This document shows, piece by piece, positions 1 to 10,285 of a DNA stretch of 64,000 nt (its first letter is position 1; each line of letters starts with the position of its first letter). The notes beneath the pieces were generated by a model. It worked only from the letters and a program-made list of their open reading frames with translations, made no database searches and was not told the origin of the DNA. A program made the translations under genes and the position numbers. The stretch is from positions 124,001-188,000 of the forward strand of contig NW_005178465.1 of assembly GCF_000341285.1 (NCBI RefSeq), read 5' to 3'. The DNA is from Galdieria sulphuraria (lineage: Eukaryota > Rhodophyta > Bangiophyceae > Galdieriales > Galdieriaceae).

Positions 1-242
1 GTAAGATGAAACCGAAAAATATATCGTTGAGGAACAGTTACTCGAGAGGTATGGAAACGAGGTCTCCCAAGGTATTGTCTACGATAAGGTGACACACAAA
101 CATTAGAAGAGATATATCGGTGTTGATGAAATAGAATAGAATTGGATGAACTACAACCCCAAATATAGCCAAGAACAAAACTGTAAACAGAATCAGGCAT
201 ATTGTATCCAAACACAACACACAACAATCATTATTGAATTGA

Positions 243-839
243 ATGACCAAACGAAAGCGTACTATTACTACCTTATCACAATCGAAAAGACGAGGAACGA
301 AGGGAAACGAAGAACGTGTAGAAATAGATCGGAATAACTCTTGTCAGTTCTTTCTACTCAAGTCAGAACCTGAGTCAAGACTGGAAAACGGGGTAGACGT
401 TCGTTTTTCGATACAAGACTTGGAAAATGAACCAGAGCAAAGTGCCATATGGGATGGAGTTAGAAATTATCAAGCTAGAAACATTCTCAAGTCTATGAAA
501 GTAGGAGACATGGCTTTCTTTTATCATTCCAACTGTAAAGAACCTGGAATAGTAGGCGTAACTCGGATAACAAAGGAAGCCTTTCCTGACCCAACTCAGT
601 TTGACCCAGAAAGTCCTTATTACGATCCTAAAAGCTCAAAAGAAAGTCCAACTTGGTACGCTGTACAAGTTAAACTGGAAGAAAAGTGGAACAGAAAGGT
701 ATCACTTGATGAATTGAAAACTTATCAGACGAAGCAGTTGAGCGATATGGACTTGTTCAAACGTTCTCGGCTTAGTGTACAAAGAATACTTCCACATAAC
801 TGGGATTTCATTATGACGCTGCTCAAAAAAGAAAAATAA
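243..839 (+). CDS. EVE-domain protein, THYN1-like
   Basis: Single-exon gene for 198 residues. After about 35 basic, low-complexity residues it carries a full EVE domain: the opening FFLLKSEPES, then WDGVRNYQARN, then MAFFYHSN followed by PGIVGV, which are the core motifs of the thymocyte nuclear protein 1 (THYN1) family. EVE domains belong to the PUA-like fold and are thought to read modified bases in DNA or RNA; the substrate here is unknown. The basic N-terminus could be a nuclear localisation signal or an organelle transit peptide. The ATG at 243 is the first in frame. The gene converges with the phosphatase gene that follows. Family assignment is secure; cellular role is not. Confidence 0.9.
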   Translation: MTKRKRTITTLSQSKRRGTKGNEERVEIDRNNSCQFFLLKSEPESRLENGVDVRFSIQDLENEPEQSAIWDGVRNYQARNILKSMKVGDMAFFYHSNCKEPGIVGVTRITKEAFPDPTQFDPESPYYDPKSSKESPTWYAVQVKLEEKWNRKVSLDELKTYQTKQLSDMDLFKRSRLSVQRILPHNWDFIMTLLKKEK

Positions 840-907
840 AGCTAAAAAGAATCTTTATGACAAACGCAAACAACTATCTTACTAAAGCAACACGAGTTAA
901 CAAAGAA

Positions 908-1771
908 TCACATCATACGACAAGGCCGCTCATCCTTGCGCACGTTGGTAAGGTTATGGAATCCCTTGGGTTTATATTGCTCCAAGAATAAAAGCTGACG
1001 ACTGTTGATTGCACCTCGACGACGAGCACGAATATAGCCAATAGCATCGAGAGCATCCATACCCATTTCAATAAGCGCAATAGCAACCATAACTGGTGCT
1101 CTTCCTAAACCAGTCTTGCAATGAAGTGCGATGCTTATTTTGGATGAATTATCCCCAACTTCTTCCTTACGAAGAGCAACAGAAGACGACTTATTCAGCC
1201 CTTGAAAGCCTGCTCTCTCCATAGTTTTCGTAGTATTTTCATTGTCTGTCACACAACTCAACAACGAAAGCCATTTCTGTATAATTTCCCCAGAAGGAAC
1301 TCCACCATCTTCAAAAGGCCAGTCATGATGCTTGAAACCTGCATCAACCAACTTTTCGGCATTGTATAATGACTCACATAGCCGAACAACATGTTTCACT
1401 CCAGCTCTCTTTAATGTATCCATATAATTGTTCAAACAGTCGTCTGAAGGAGAGCCGGTGATAAGGAAGACATAACGTCCAAACTCAACAAAAGTTGGCT
1501 GTTTAGAGGCTAAACCACGACGAAAAGTTTCAGCATTTCTCTCACCAAGACTCAGCACACCTTCCAAATCCTTCATTGCTGCAACCAATATTTGTTCCTT
1601 CTTGTCTCCAGAAGAGGAGTTATTGCGCGAACGAAAAGCGAGTGACTGTTTGGCAACGGCAATTCGAACAAGTTTCTTGTCCACAGCTTTAGTGCGATTA
1701 TTCAAATACACAGAATTGTCCCCGTGCAGTTCTCCGGCAGACAGACTTCGGGTTATCGTACTCGTGGTCAT
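908..1771 (-). CDS. PRL-type (PTP4A-like) protein tyrosine phosphatase with CaaX tail
   Basis: Single exon, 287 residues from the ATG at 1771; an upstream TTG-initiated extension is less likely. The C-terminal half is a dual-specificity phosphatase of the PRL class: WPFEDGG supplies the general-acid Asp, HCKTGLGRAP is the CX5R catalytic loop (Cys about residue 218), and RARRRGAINSRQLLFLEQYKPK matches the PRL signature, including the Ala after the catalytic Arg that makes PRLs weak enzymes. The protein ends in Cys-Arg-Met-Met, which fits a CaaX box; Met as last residue favours farnesylation. Animal PRLs are also prenylated. The first 110 or so residues are an extension not present in the roughly 170-residue animal PRLs and are not recognised. 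Membrane location is inferred from the tail. Confidence 0.9.
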   Translation of the reverse strand: MTTSTITRSLSAGELHGDNSVYLNNRTKAVDKKLVRIAVAKQSLAFRSRNNSSSGDKKEQILVAAMKDLEGVLSLGERNAETFRRGLASKQPTFVEFGRYVFLITGSPSDDCLNNYMDTLKRAGVKHVVRLCESLYNAEKLVDAGFKHHDWPFEDGGVPSGEIIQKWLSLLSCVTDNENTTKTMERAGFQGLNKSSSVALRKEEVGDNSSKISIALHCKTGLGRAPVMVAIALIEMGMDALDAIGYIRARRRGAINSRQLLFLEQYKPKGFHNLTNVRKDERPCRMM

Positions 1772-1924
1772 CTTGAGGAGTAATACCAAACAAAACAAAT
1801 AAACTATTAACTGTTTGACAGAAAAAGTGAGTAAAGGTAAACTTCAAACCTGCCAACAGTTCAGTTCTCTGGACACAATATGTAAAACTTCAAAACTGAG
1901 ATAGAGAGCGAGGCGGGAAACCAA

Positions 1925-2122
1925 TTAGGGATCCAGTCGATGAGCTAATCCTTCGTACTCGTAAACCTCCTCAGTGGCTGTCACCATACAGTGTCTAATA
2001 TCAACGGATGCCTTTCGATTATGGTCCAGTGGAACACAAGACCTCTTCAAGTGGGTATATGTTGCTTCTAAACTGTAAAAGCCCAAAGTTCCTACTTGAC
2101 ACTCTAGAAACCACCCAAGCAA
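1925..2122 (-). CDS. Possible small or partial gene, unrecognised
   Basis: Open frame of 65 codons ending at 1925. The last 45 residues (beginning YTHLKRSCVPLDHN and ending YEGLAHRLDP) look like real protein in composition. No family is recognised. The frame opens with TTG, not ATG, so if real this would be the last exon of a gene with upstream exons, for example around 2120-2300, that I could not find. It could also be chance. Confidence 0.25.
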   Translation of the reverse strand: MLGWFLECQVGTLGFYSLEATYTHLKRSCVPLDHNRKASVDIRHCMVTATEEVYEYEGLAHRLDP

Positions 2123-3370
2123 AGCCAGTGTGCAAATACTACTATACTATATAAACTCAAAAGAAACTTTAAAAGTTAAAACAAGACAAGACACCAGTCC
2201 CCCAATGTTCGCAGCCTACAAAGCTAAAATACGAATATGGCCGCTTTGTTGCTTATAAAGCGCTAATTTCTTGTCCTCTCACTTTTCACGCACCCTCATT
2301 TTGTCGCCGCTTAGAGATCCCTTTGATTGGCCGTCTGGAACACAACAAGCACGATCGATCATCTCCTATCGATCCATCCACGATATTTCACACGTGTTGT
2401 GAAAACGGCTTTAAAGCTAGTTTTTGGGTCAGTTTCTAGTGATAGAAAACATAGAGCATGTGCATTTGAATAAGTCTGCCTTGACCTTTGAAAGGCTATG
2501 AGTATGGCTATTGACCTTTCCTCGTTTCGTGGATTGGATAAAGCTGACTGACAGAATCTCATGTCAATGCTAGTATATAAAGTGATGATACGAAGTTCAA
2601 GACACTTTGAAATTGATTGAGTTCCAAGCTTATTGGACTGTGTTTTTTATGTGACAATTGGTAGGAAATCTTCAGAGAAGCACAAGTGACCAACACTGTG
2701 AAACACTAAAAGTCTTGAGCTGAAATATTAGCTGCAGTTAGTTGTTTGCTCAACTTCAACCGCCAGAGTCATTTTTTAGAACACTTAATTTCACTGTCAT
2801 GAAAGTTGTTTCTTGGGACTTGTTTGGATATTTGTGAAGTCTTCTGTTTTAAGCTTTTGTAGAAGAGATAATTTTGAAACTCTTGCTAGTCCAGTGAGTG
2901 GAGTTCTCATACTAGTGTAAATGTCGTCAACTTATGATCAAAAAGCAAGACCAAACTGTATGAAGCTTTGCAATTTTGTGGCCTATTGAACTATTTCTGG
3001 TAAAGTTGATTATTTGCACTATACAGAAATTAGTTGTAGATGGGTAAATATTGCTTTGACTTTTGTGGCAATGTCGACAAACCAACACATTTTCTCATCG
3101 ACAAAAGTATATGAGAGATCGATGTATTCAGGATCCTTTTGTAGTTTGGATGGGAACAATGGTTTTGTATGAATCTGTGAGCTAAATGAATATTTCAAAG
3201 TGGCTTTCGAGTCCATCAATTAAGCAGGTTTTGATTCGACCAACACATATATTGAAACAACAATGATTTATCTATTGTGGATAAAGAACTGTTTCCTTTG
3301 TCAGAAGAATGTTTTTTTATTGCAATGATTTCCTCGAACATTCTAACTTTGATCGTAATTGTACACTGAA
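2123..3370. other. Intergenic stretch upstream of the NDK gene
   Basis: No gene is firmly supported. A TATA-like string (tatataaa) lies at 2574-2581 on the plus strand but is some 800 bases from the NDK start, so its use is doubtful. A 66-codon ATG-initiated frame on the minus strand at 3019-3219 (starting MMDSKATLKYSF) has protein-like composition but no recognised homology; it may be a small gene or an exon. Confidence 0.3.
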
Positions 3371-4036
3371 ATGGAACACCCGGAGAGGAGTTTCATTATG
3401 ATAAAGCCCGACGGCGTACAAAGGCAGTTGGTAAATGTTATTACTAGCTTTCAAGAAATATTCTAAAGTGTATATTTGTCAAGATCGGAGAGATCATTTC
3501 TCGTTTCGAACGTCGCGGGTATAAGTTGGTGGCAGCAAAATTGATGACTCCTTCGGTGCAACTTGCTAAGCAGCACTATGCAGAACACGATGGAAAACCG
3601 TTCTTTGAACCTTTGGTGAAATTTCTGACTTCAGGTCCTGTGTTTGCGATGGTCTGGGAAGGAAAGGTTCGGTCATAGTTGTTGAGTGTTTATAGATAAT
3701 CTTCTCAATTCTTTCAAAAAGGATATTGTTGCTACTGGCAGGAAAATGATTGGAAAAACCAAGCCTTTGGACTCGGAGCCTGGAACTATCAGGTATTTGT
3801 TGTATTGCTTTTCTGTAATCAATTGCTCAAATGGTTTGTTTAGAGGAGACTTTGGAATTGATGGTAGGTTGGAGTACAGTTCTTGTATCCAGTATTCATA
3901 GATTCGAATAGTTGGTAGAAATCTTATTCATGGAAGTGACTCTGTGGATAGTGCCAATCGTGAAATCAAGTTGTGGTTTCACGCAGAGGATCTCAATTCC
4001 TGGAAACCAGTCACACAAGGGTGGATTTATGAGTAA
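3371..4036 (+). CDS. NDK: Nucleoside diphosphate kinase (five exons)
   Basis: Makes NTPs from NDPs by a phospho-histidine intermediate. Exons read as 3371-3430, 3484-3666, 3722-3792, 3844-3863 and 3912-4036; all four introns are GT-AG, 48-55 bases, and all joins keep phase. The spliced product is 152 residues, the same length as human NME1. It starts [18 protein letters not shown], contains [13 protein letters not shown], and has the active-site motif NLIHGSDS with the catalytic His at residue 118, the same position as in human NME1. It ends [11 protein letters not shown]. No transit peptide is seen, so a cytosolic enzyme is likely. The fourth exon is only 20 bases long. Confidence 0.95.
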
Positions 4037-4633
4037 GTTCTAGATAGTGCATTGGCTGCTGCTGTTATGGTGAGAAGTCCAAGTTGAATAAATGGTTATA
4101 GTCATCTTTTGTTGACGTTCTTTGTATATATCTTTTTCTTACCAATTGGAATCTGTCATTGTCGAAACCATTCAAATTCCAACCTTTTGAAAAAATTGAA
4201 TAAGATATTATTTGAAAATACTTCTCTTCATTCACTTTACACAGTCCAGCGAATCCAATCCTTTCTTTGACGATATAGAAAACAAGGAAAATCACGAGTT
4301 ACTGTTTGGATGACCGTTTCTGTTTAAATCAGTCTTTCTGGCTGAATTCTTTTTCTAAGATTATTTAGAAGAGTGGACTCATTAGTTTGAAAGCTCCAAC
4401 ACACCTGTTCAAACAGTAAACCAATATTCTTTGAATCAACTGATTAGGATTGCTTAATACTTTATTTGAATGTTTTTTTGTACAACTCGATGTATAACAA
4501 ATAATTGCATTTGGTTCGTGTTATTTTAAACTAGTTTAGTAAAAGTAATAACGACTGTCTATCTACATCCATTAACAGAAGACATAAAACCACAAGATAT
4601 GACGATTTCATGAACATACCTCAGCCTTCTTGT

Positions 4634-4660
4634 TATATATATATATATATATATATATAT
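4634..4660. repeat. (TA)n microsatellite
   Basis: Uninterrupted alternating TA run of about 27 bases between the NDK gene and the GT13 gene. Simple sequence repeat; no sign of function. Confidence 0.9.
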
Positions 4661-4692
4661 GGGCTTGTGTGTGTGTCTTTTTATTTGTACAG

Positions 4693-5411
4693 GCGCTTTG
4701 TGGTTACGAGATGGTTATCGTTTGCTCAAACAATCAAACACTTGATTGGAACTCTAAGGAGTACAGGAATACTCTTGTGAAGATATTTTGGATGTCAAGT
4801 AAGCGCATCTACTTTCAACTTTGATTTTACAGACTCTTCAATGAATTTGGTATAAGGTCTCTAAAGTTTGATGCGCTGATATTGTCTTTTTGAATTTGAG
4901 AAACATTCAAAGTTCGTTCAATTTCTTAAGGAGACTGACAAAGACTTCCATTCCTCTGTCCGTTTAAAATTTCCAAACTTCACTTCATGTTTAGTAATCT
5001 GCTTCGTTGGTTGAAAACTACTTTTACCTGAATTTCAACTTGTTTAGACAGGTTATTATTACTTATGTTTTGGATAATGATATTTCCAAGGTTAGTGAAG
5101 TAACGCATCATAGAGAATGGAATGTACTTTCGGTTTGAATTTGGTTCTCATTGTTCCTTGTGAGTATCGTAACCAGTTCCATTAGAATTGATTGTTAGCC
5201 AAGTGTTTCTCATGAGTACTTTGTTGATTGATATAGGTGCCGCAATTATTATTCAACATAAGCAGTCTTGGATACGCTTCTCACTGAGGGGGAGTTTGAT
5301 AAAGCGATTAAGAGACGTCGCTACCATCCTCCTTTGTCTGCCCTAAATAGATGGAGAAAGTTCCTTTATGAAGAGATAAAAATAGGAAGCCTAGAAAAGT
5401 CATCTCTATGA
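4693..5411 (+). other. Orphan exon-like segments, possible spliced gene
   Basis: Three open stretches in one direction look like exons of an unrecognised gene. The first (about 4693-4798) reads ALCGYEMVIVCSNN and ends at a gtaag donor. The second (about 5047-5136) reads VIITYVLDNDISKVSEV. The third (about 5271-5411) reads VLDTLLTEGEFDKAIKRRR, continues HPPLSALNRWRKFLYEE, and ends at a TGA. Each is preceded by a plausible AG acceptor, but I could not join them in one consistent phase, nor find a start. They may be a live gene or a decaying one. The rest of 4037-5658 shows nothing I can support. Confidence 0.3.
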
Positions 5412-5658
5412 ACTGAGGGATACTAAAAAGGTTAAAATGAATCACACCATCGTAGTCAAGAACACAATTTGTGCTTCAGTAGGCTACTTTTCTATTTTCG
5501 AAGCTTTTTGTTCGAGGAAATGTCTTCTCACATGAGCATTTACTGACAAAAATAATTATCATCTTTGTACCTTCTCTTCCTTTATGATGGAAATGAATAA
5601 TAAAAGTTCTAAACCGAAGAGGCAATTCGTTCTTTGTAGATTCAACAAGTTATTTCTT

Positions 5659-7056
5659 TCAAGATGACAAAATAAGAGAAGGTTCCAGTTGTTGAGACGC
5701 AAAAGGTCCTGTAATTCCTCCGAACTGCTGTTCATCATAACATTTTGAATAAACGAATTTTTCCTCGCTTCTATTATATTTCAACAGATTATACTCTTTC
5801 CAATTGATAGCTGTTCCATTCGATATGGTTACAGAGGCATATTCACTTTCTTCGTACAGTGTTGGGTTCTGAAAATCATCAAGTAAATAAAGAATACACT
5901 AAATGAGAAAACTTACCGTATGCATACCTATTTCTCCAATGTGAAGAGTACGAGAGATGCAAGGCTGCAAGTTATAACGAGGAATTATTCCAAGCTGAAT
6001 AATTGAGAAATAATAAAGTGATCAGAGAATGCCACTTACAACTCGAAGCAATCGTACCGACCAGTCCCACCCGTCCTCAAACTTTACAAAAATATCGACA
6101 TTGTTCCATATTGCTTCAAAAGTATCTCTGCTGATTAAGTAACCACAAGACTCAAATGTGGGTGTAAGTTCAACATCATTGAAACTGCATTCTGAATGGA
6201 TACTGCGACTGCAAAATCGTTAAGTGAACAAGCAAAAAAGATAAACAACATACTGATTGTAAAGATTGATATCACGAACAGTAATGCCTTTTGTTTGAAG
6301 CAATTTGGCTATGGTTACCAAAGATTTTCCGGTTTTATAGAAATCTCTCGAAACTACGAGATCATCTTCCAACACGAGAGCGTGACTGAAAGAATCCTGG
6401 AAGTTCACAAGCTTGAAGATCGTGAATAGAACCCAACTAACGGTTTTTCTTTAGTTGAGAAAAAAATACAAAAAAAACTTACAACCAGTGTAACTTGAGA
6501 CGAAATCTGGGGTGAAAAGAATCTTCCATGTCAACAGGGAAAAATAAGGTATATTTCTATTCGAAAAGTTTCAGAAAAAGGTAGACACACAACTAAAAGG
6601 TGTTCTTACTTGCGAGAACGCATACTGACTGTAAAGATTTGCTATACTTTCATTAGTAGAAGTACGTGAAAAAATAATAGGAACCTCTTGGGAGCCTAGA
6701 GAATCCCACAAAGTCTCCAACATAGTTTCTATATATTGGACCCGATCACCCATTAAAATAACCACTGGAATAATACCTCTTACTGCAGGGAAAAGCTCCC
6801 GAATTCGTAAGAGTTCCCTATGATTGTGTCGTTCCTTCGAGACATCGAACTTTAACTGATACTTTTCAAAATATTCATAAACGGAACCGTTCAAACACTC
6901 TAAAAAATCGACAGGGAACGTCCGATGGTTCAGGCTCTTCAATTCTAAAGACTTCTTTCTAAAACTGGAATAGTGGACTGAAAAGAAAATAAGCTGCAGA
7001 GTAATAATCAACATACATAGATGAAAAGTTAGTTGGTTACTCTGGAAACACCGCAT
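5659..7056 (-). CDS. GT13-family glycosyltransferase, GnT-I-like (six exons)
   Basis: Type II membrane protein of 386 residues resembling alpha-1,3-mannosyl-glycoprotein beta-1,2-GlcNAc-transferase I and its POMGnT relatives, which act in the Golgi on N- or O-glycans. Exons (minus strand): 7056-6610, 6556-6483, 6436-6254, 6208-6040, 5994-5917 and 5868-5659; introns are GT-AG, 45-53 bases, phases consistent. A hydrophobic anchor (LCMLIITLQLIFFSV) lies near the N-terminus. The domain opens IIPVVILMGDRVQYIETML, has the metal-binding EDD in HALVLEDDLVVSRDF near residue 200, then CGYLISRDTFEAIW, a DGWDW loop and PCISRTLHIG, matching the order seen in GnT-I. The start at 7056 lies 56 bases from the ATG of the divergent GT2-like gene, so the two must share a promoter. 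Acceptor specificity cannot be told from sequence. Confidence 0.88.
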
Positions 7057-7112
7057 TCGTTCTTGAAAAGGTAAAGTTGGCGGGAACCCACAAAGTGAAA
7101 AAAAATCGTCCG

Positions 7113-8195
7113 ATGAAGAGAATGTCACAGGTGCGAAGTTGGACCTTCAATATGTTTTTGGCATTTGGAAGAAAGTTCCTTTTTCTTTCGCTGCTATTTC
7201 TCTTTTTGTTGTTTTTTACTTTCTTATTGAACTTCACAAACTGGAAAAGCCTATCAGCGCAGCAAAAAGGTGTCTATTTTGAGTCACAGTTTAGCGAGTC
7301 CAACCAGAGTATTCCCTTCCTTTGTACCAGCTTAGAATTCAACCACCACAATTTTACGGAGCGACTTATAAATAGTGTAGACTACCCCACTAAACACTTT
7401 GTTGTCGTTGTCGCGGGATTTGATTCTAGTGCTAGACAGATAGCAAGGTGGATAGCTGAAAACTTCAAACAAGTCAAAATTGTATGGGAGTCTTCAAGAA
7501 TAGGTGGCACTGGAGGCTTTAACATATGCTTGCGTTATATGCACGAGTTTTATAGAGAAAGATGGGGTCTGATTGTGAACAACGACGTTTATTTTCCCTC
7601 TGGCTCCTTGAAAAGCCTAAAGTACCAAACCGAGCTGACTTTGCTGGAAGACCCACACTTGTGTCTTGGTTTTGTGAGTTTCAGAAACATGCATTTTGGT
7701 TATAGTGGTTTTGTGGCGACTTCTCGACTTGTACAGTATGCTGGATATTTTGACGAAAACTTATTTCCTGCATACTACGATGACAATGAGTTGGATATTC
7801 GTCTTCGAGAAGTAAACAGAAATGATGACGTTTGTACACGACATGATATAGTTTTCAGTAACGGTATTCACCATGGTATTGAAGATCAACAAGGTTATCT
7901 ATCTGGAACTGCGATATACTTGGATGAACATGAGAACAGTAGCTTCCGTGATGCTCAAAGAAGAGGTTCTCGTAATAATCCTGTATATGTTGCAGAAAAA
8001 TGGGGGTGTCAAGGTACAGACTGGAATTCTTGCAGCTACAAACGCCCTTTTAACAAAAGTTATTTAAGTCTGAAGGACTGGCGGTTTGATCCTGTCTATC
8101 GTATCTGTATAGAATATGGAAAATTTGCACGACATGATCGTTGTACTTACGACTTAGAGCTTTTAAACTCCCAACTAGATAACGTCGAGTCGTAA
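7113..8195 (+). CDS. GT2-like glycosyltransferase, type II membrane protein
   Basis: Single exon, 360 residues from the ATG at 7113 (no ATG further upstream in frame). A strong membrane anchor (FLFLSLLFLFLLFFTFLL) follows a short basic tail. The catalytic part resembles GT-A enzymes of the rhamnosyltransferase branch of GT2: HFVVVVAGFD strand, GGTGGFNICLRYM nucleotide-binding turn, the metal-site motif IVNNDVYFPSGSL, and the later YFDENLFPAYYDDNELDIR with acidic catalytic residues. The GG-N and NNDV patterns are typical of enzymes using activated deoxysugars, which fits the UDP-rhamnose genes 12 kb away, but that link is inference. Head-to-head with the GT13 gene. No intron, unlike its partner. 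Confidence 0.8.
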   Translation: MKRMSQVRSWTFNMFLAFGRKFLFLSLLFLFLLFFTFLLNFTNWKSLSAQQKGVYFESQFSESNQSIPFLCTSLEFNHHNFTERLINSVDYPTKHFVVVVAGFDSSARQIARWIAENFKQVKIVWESSRIGGTGGFNICLRYMHEFYRERWGLIVNNDVYFPSGSLKSLKYQTELTLLEDPHLCLGFVSFRNMHFGYSGFVATSRLVQYAGYFDENLFPAYYDDNELDIRLREVNRNDDVCTRHDIVFSNGIHHGIEDQQGYLSGTAIYLDEHENSSFRDAQRRGSRNNPVYVAEKWGCQGTDWNSCSYKRPFNKSYLSLKDWRFDPVYRICIEYGKFARHDRCTYDLELLNSQLDNVES

Positions 8196-9579
8196 ATTGT
8201 CCGTATTCTGATAACTCAGTTATTGTAGTTGATGGTATTCTGTTTCAACTGTTGAAAAGTTCTTTGGATTGCACTTGTTTAAATTTGGTACGCAAAGTAA
8301 TTATAGTTCGTATATGTCTGGGCGCGTCTTGGTCCAGAGTTCGACATTATCTGTTTTCAATTCATATAAACAAGAAGCTCAGTTCAGTTTTCAGTGAAAG
8401 CCTGAAGTATGTGGCTCAATATTTCCACTGCTTTCGAATAACATCATTTCCGTAGATAGGAGTCGATAGAATACTATAGATCAACTCCATGTTTTGTGAC
8501 GTAACGGTTATCTCAAGTTCTTTCTTTGACTATGGCCGGAAAGAGAAATTTCGAGTATTTCATACGCGTTTTCAAAACCCTTATTCACAACCTCCTTCTT
8601 AATATTTTCCGTTAGCGATGAGTTATATAGTTTATTCAGTACGCCATATCAATAGCAAGAGTCTTAGACAAATCACTCCTCTGTCTTATCCTGGCGAAAT
8701 TCTTTTAAGACGACGCCTTCTTTCACTATTGAAGTTTAAAGCTTGCAGTAGTCCTGAAAGGAACAAAAATTTCACCAGAAGGAGCAAGCACCGTCTTACA
8801 CTAGCATTGCTAGAGCATTGTAGAATAAACTGCTCGCAGTCAAATGTGACGTTGAAAGCATTGTCTGAGTCGTTCTCTCACGGGTCATTTCAATGCGATA
8901 TAGCTATACGGTTCCTCTAACTATTGAGAAGTTATTTCAAAGGTGCGAAACACCGTGCAGTAAGCGTGACTGGGCAGTCATTTCTTAAGAACGAAGCAAT
9001 TTTTGGCTTTGTAGAGCTATCTTCGTAGGAGCAATGAGAGAAAATTTCCCCTCAAGAAACTCGTGCCACTCTATTCTGTGAGATTTGCTGTAAAGTTTAT
9101 GCTTCATTTTCCAAGCTTTTTACTCTTATTATAACGTATGGTACCTTCATTCTGCCTTTCCTAGTTCGGGTGTCAAGAATCTTCCCAATAAAGAAAGGGT
9201 TCACGCTGTTACATATCCTTCTTTAATAAGGGCAAACACACAGCCTAGAGACTTCTAAGTAATTTTTGGTTTCCTTGAGGGGAGTAGGAGACCTTCTATA
9301 TAGATGACAAGAACTCAATGAGCATTCAGACTTGTTCCATTCAACACGAAAGAAAGCAATGAAGGATTCCGAAACGAAGCCATTGGAAAAATTTTGGGAA
9401 AATTGAACTCCTTGAAGTTGATTCCCTTAGTGCAAGCAGTCACCAATATAAGCTATCAAGAATGTACCTGTTCGGTTTTTATTTGAGCTAACATTTTTAG
9501 AAGGTTTCCAAATGGACCACAACTACTGCTCCGGATAAAAACCTCAGAGCTGTTAAAGTTGCAGAAGTTTCTTTTCGTT
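8196..9579. other. Intergenic, decayed-looking DNA
   Basis: No supported gene. Open frames such as 8618-8920 have no recognised motif. A short similarity to the 2OG-oxygenase gene (a cgtgccact string near 9063) is too weak to call a second decayed copy, although the NRS/ER relic immediately to the right makes one plausible. Confidence 0.4.
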
Positions 9580-10285
9580 GGAGCGACTTGGTGGATTGTA
9601 AGGATGTATGAAGTCCAAAGGACATTCTTACAGTTACGCTAGCTTCTGACTGTAGAATAGTGAGAAAGGTAGCTGTAGTATTCAATTGTCCAGACTAACT
9701 GGAAAATATATTGCAGACTGGTGTAAGGTACATAGGAAATTTCAAGACAAAACTTTCCTGGCATAATTCAACCTTATAGACGAGCTTCAGCAGAACTTTT
9801 ACTTAAACTACTTTGGTGCAGAAAGCATTTATCGCTACGACTGGTTGCAACGTTACTTTTCCAAGGGTAAAAGACCGTTTAAGTGGGGGACTATAGAAAT
9901 CTTGTTGGCTCCTTTTATCGGAGATCGAAGCACCAGCTCCCAAGAACTCCACTGTTTCAAATCTGAGGCCAAGATATCTAGGAGTCAAGAATTATCACCG
10001 CTTAACTTCATGGTGAAACCAGCTAGATATTTTCGTCTCAAAAGTGCCCCAAACAGCGTCACATTCTTGTATGGGAATGTCATTCTGTTACGATTCCCTT
10101 GACGGTTGAAGAATTCTTGCCTATGTGACTTTATAATCCAGGATTCGTTAGTCACCGTGAGATGTTATACCTATACCGTGGGTATAAAGTTAGATGTATT
10201 TAGTGGATGAATAAGTAAAATATACTCTAAGTGGATCGTTCGAATTGCGAATTAGATATGTCGAAGCTGTTATTTGATAATTACA
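9580..10285 (+). pseudogene. Decayed second copy of the NRS/ER (UDP-rhamnose synthesis) gene
   Basis: This stretch aligns along its length, in order and on the same strand, with the intact NRS/ER gene at 19095-20012, but is broken by many substitutions and indels so no long frame survives. Clear anchor points: the string aattgcgaattagat at 10243-10257 is identical to 19884-19898, followed in both by a tcgaagct string; the segment around 10140-10200 matches the part encoding FTNPGSISHNEV; 10040-10110 matches the part encoding IPNSVTVLHELLP; 9835-9895 matches the part around YVSEGGRPFKEE; and 9660-9720 matches the part around NCAGLTGRPNVDW. The 5' end is uncertain. It is a dead duplicate of a host gene, old enough to be heavily diverged at the DNA level. 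Confidence 0.85.

Noticed and set aside
2574-2581. TATA-box-like string as promoter for NDK
   Set aside because: It lies about 800 bases from the start codon in a genome with very short upstream regions, and A/T-rich DNA yields such strings by chance.
9000-9300. Possible decayed copy of the 2OG oxygenase to the left of the NRS/ER relic, mirroring the live divergent pair
   Set aside because: Only one short string matched; similarity could not be followed along the interval, so it stays a guess.
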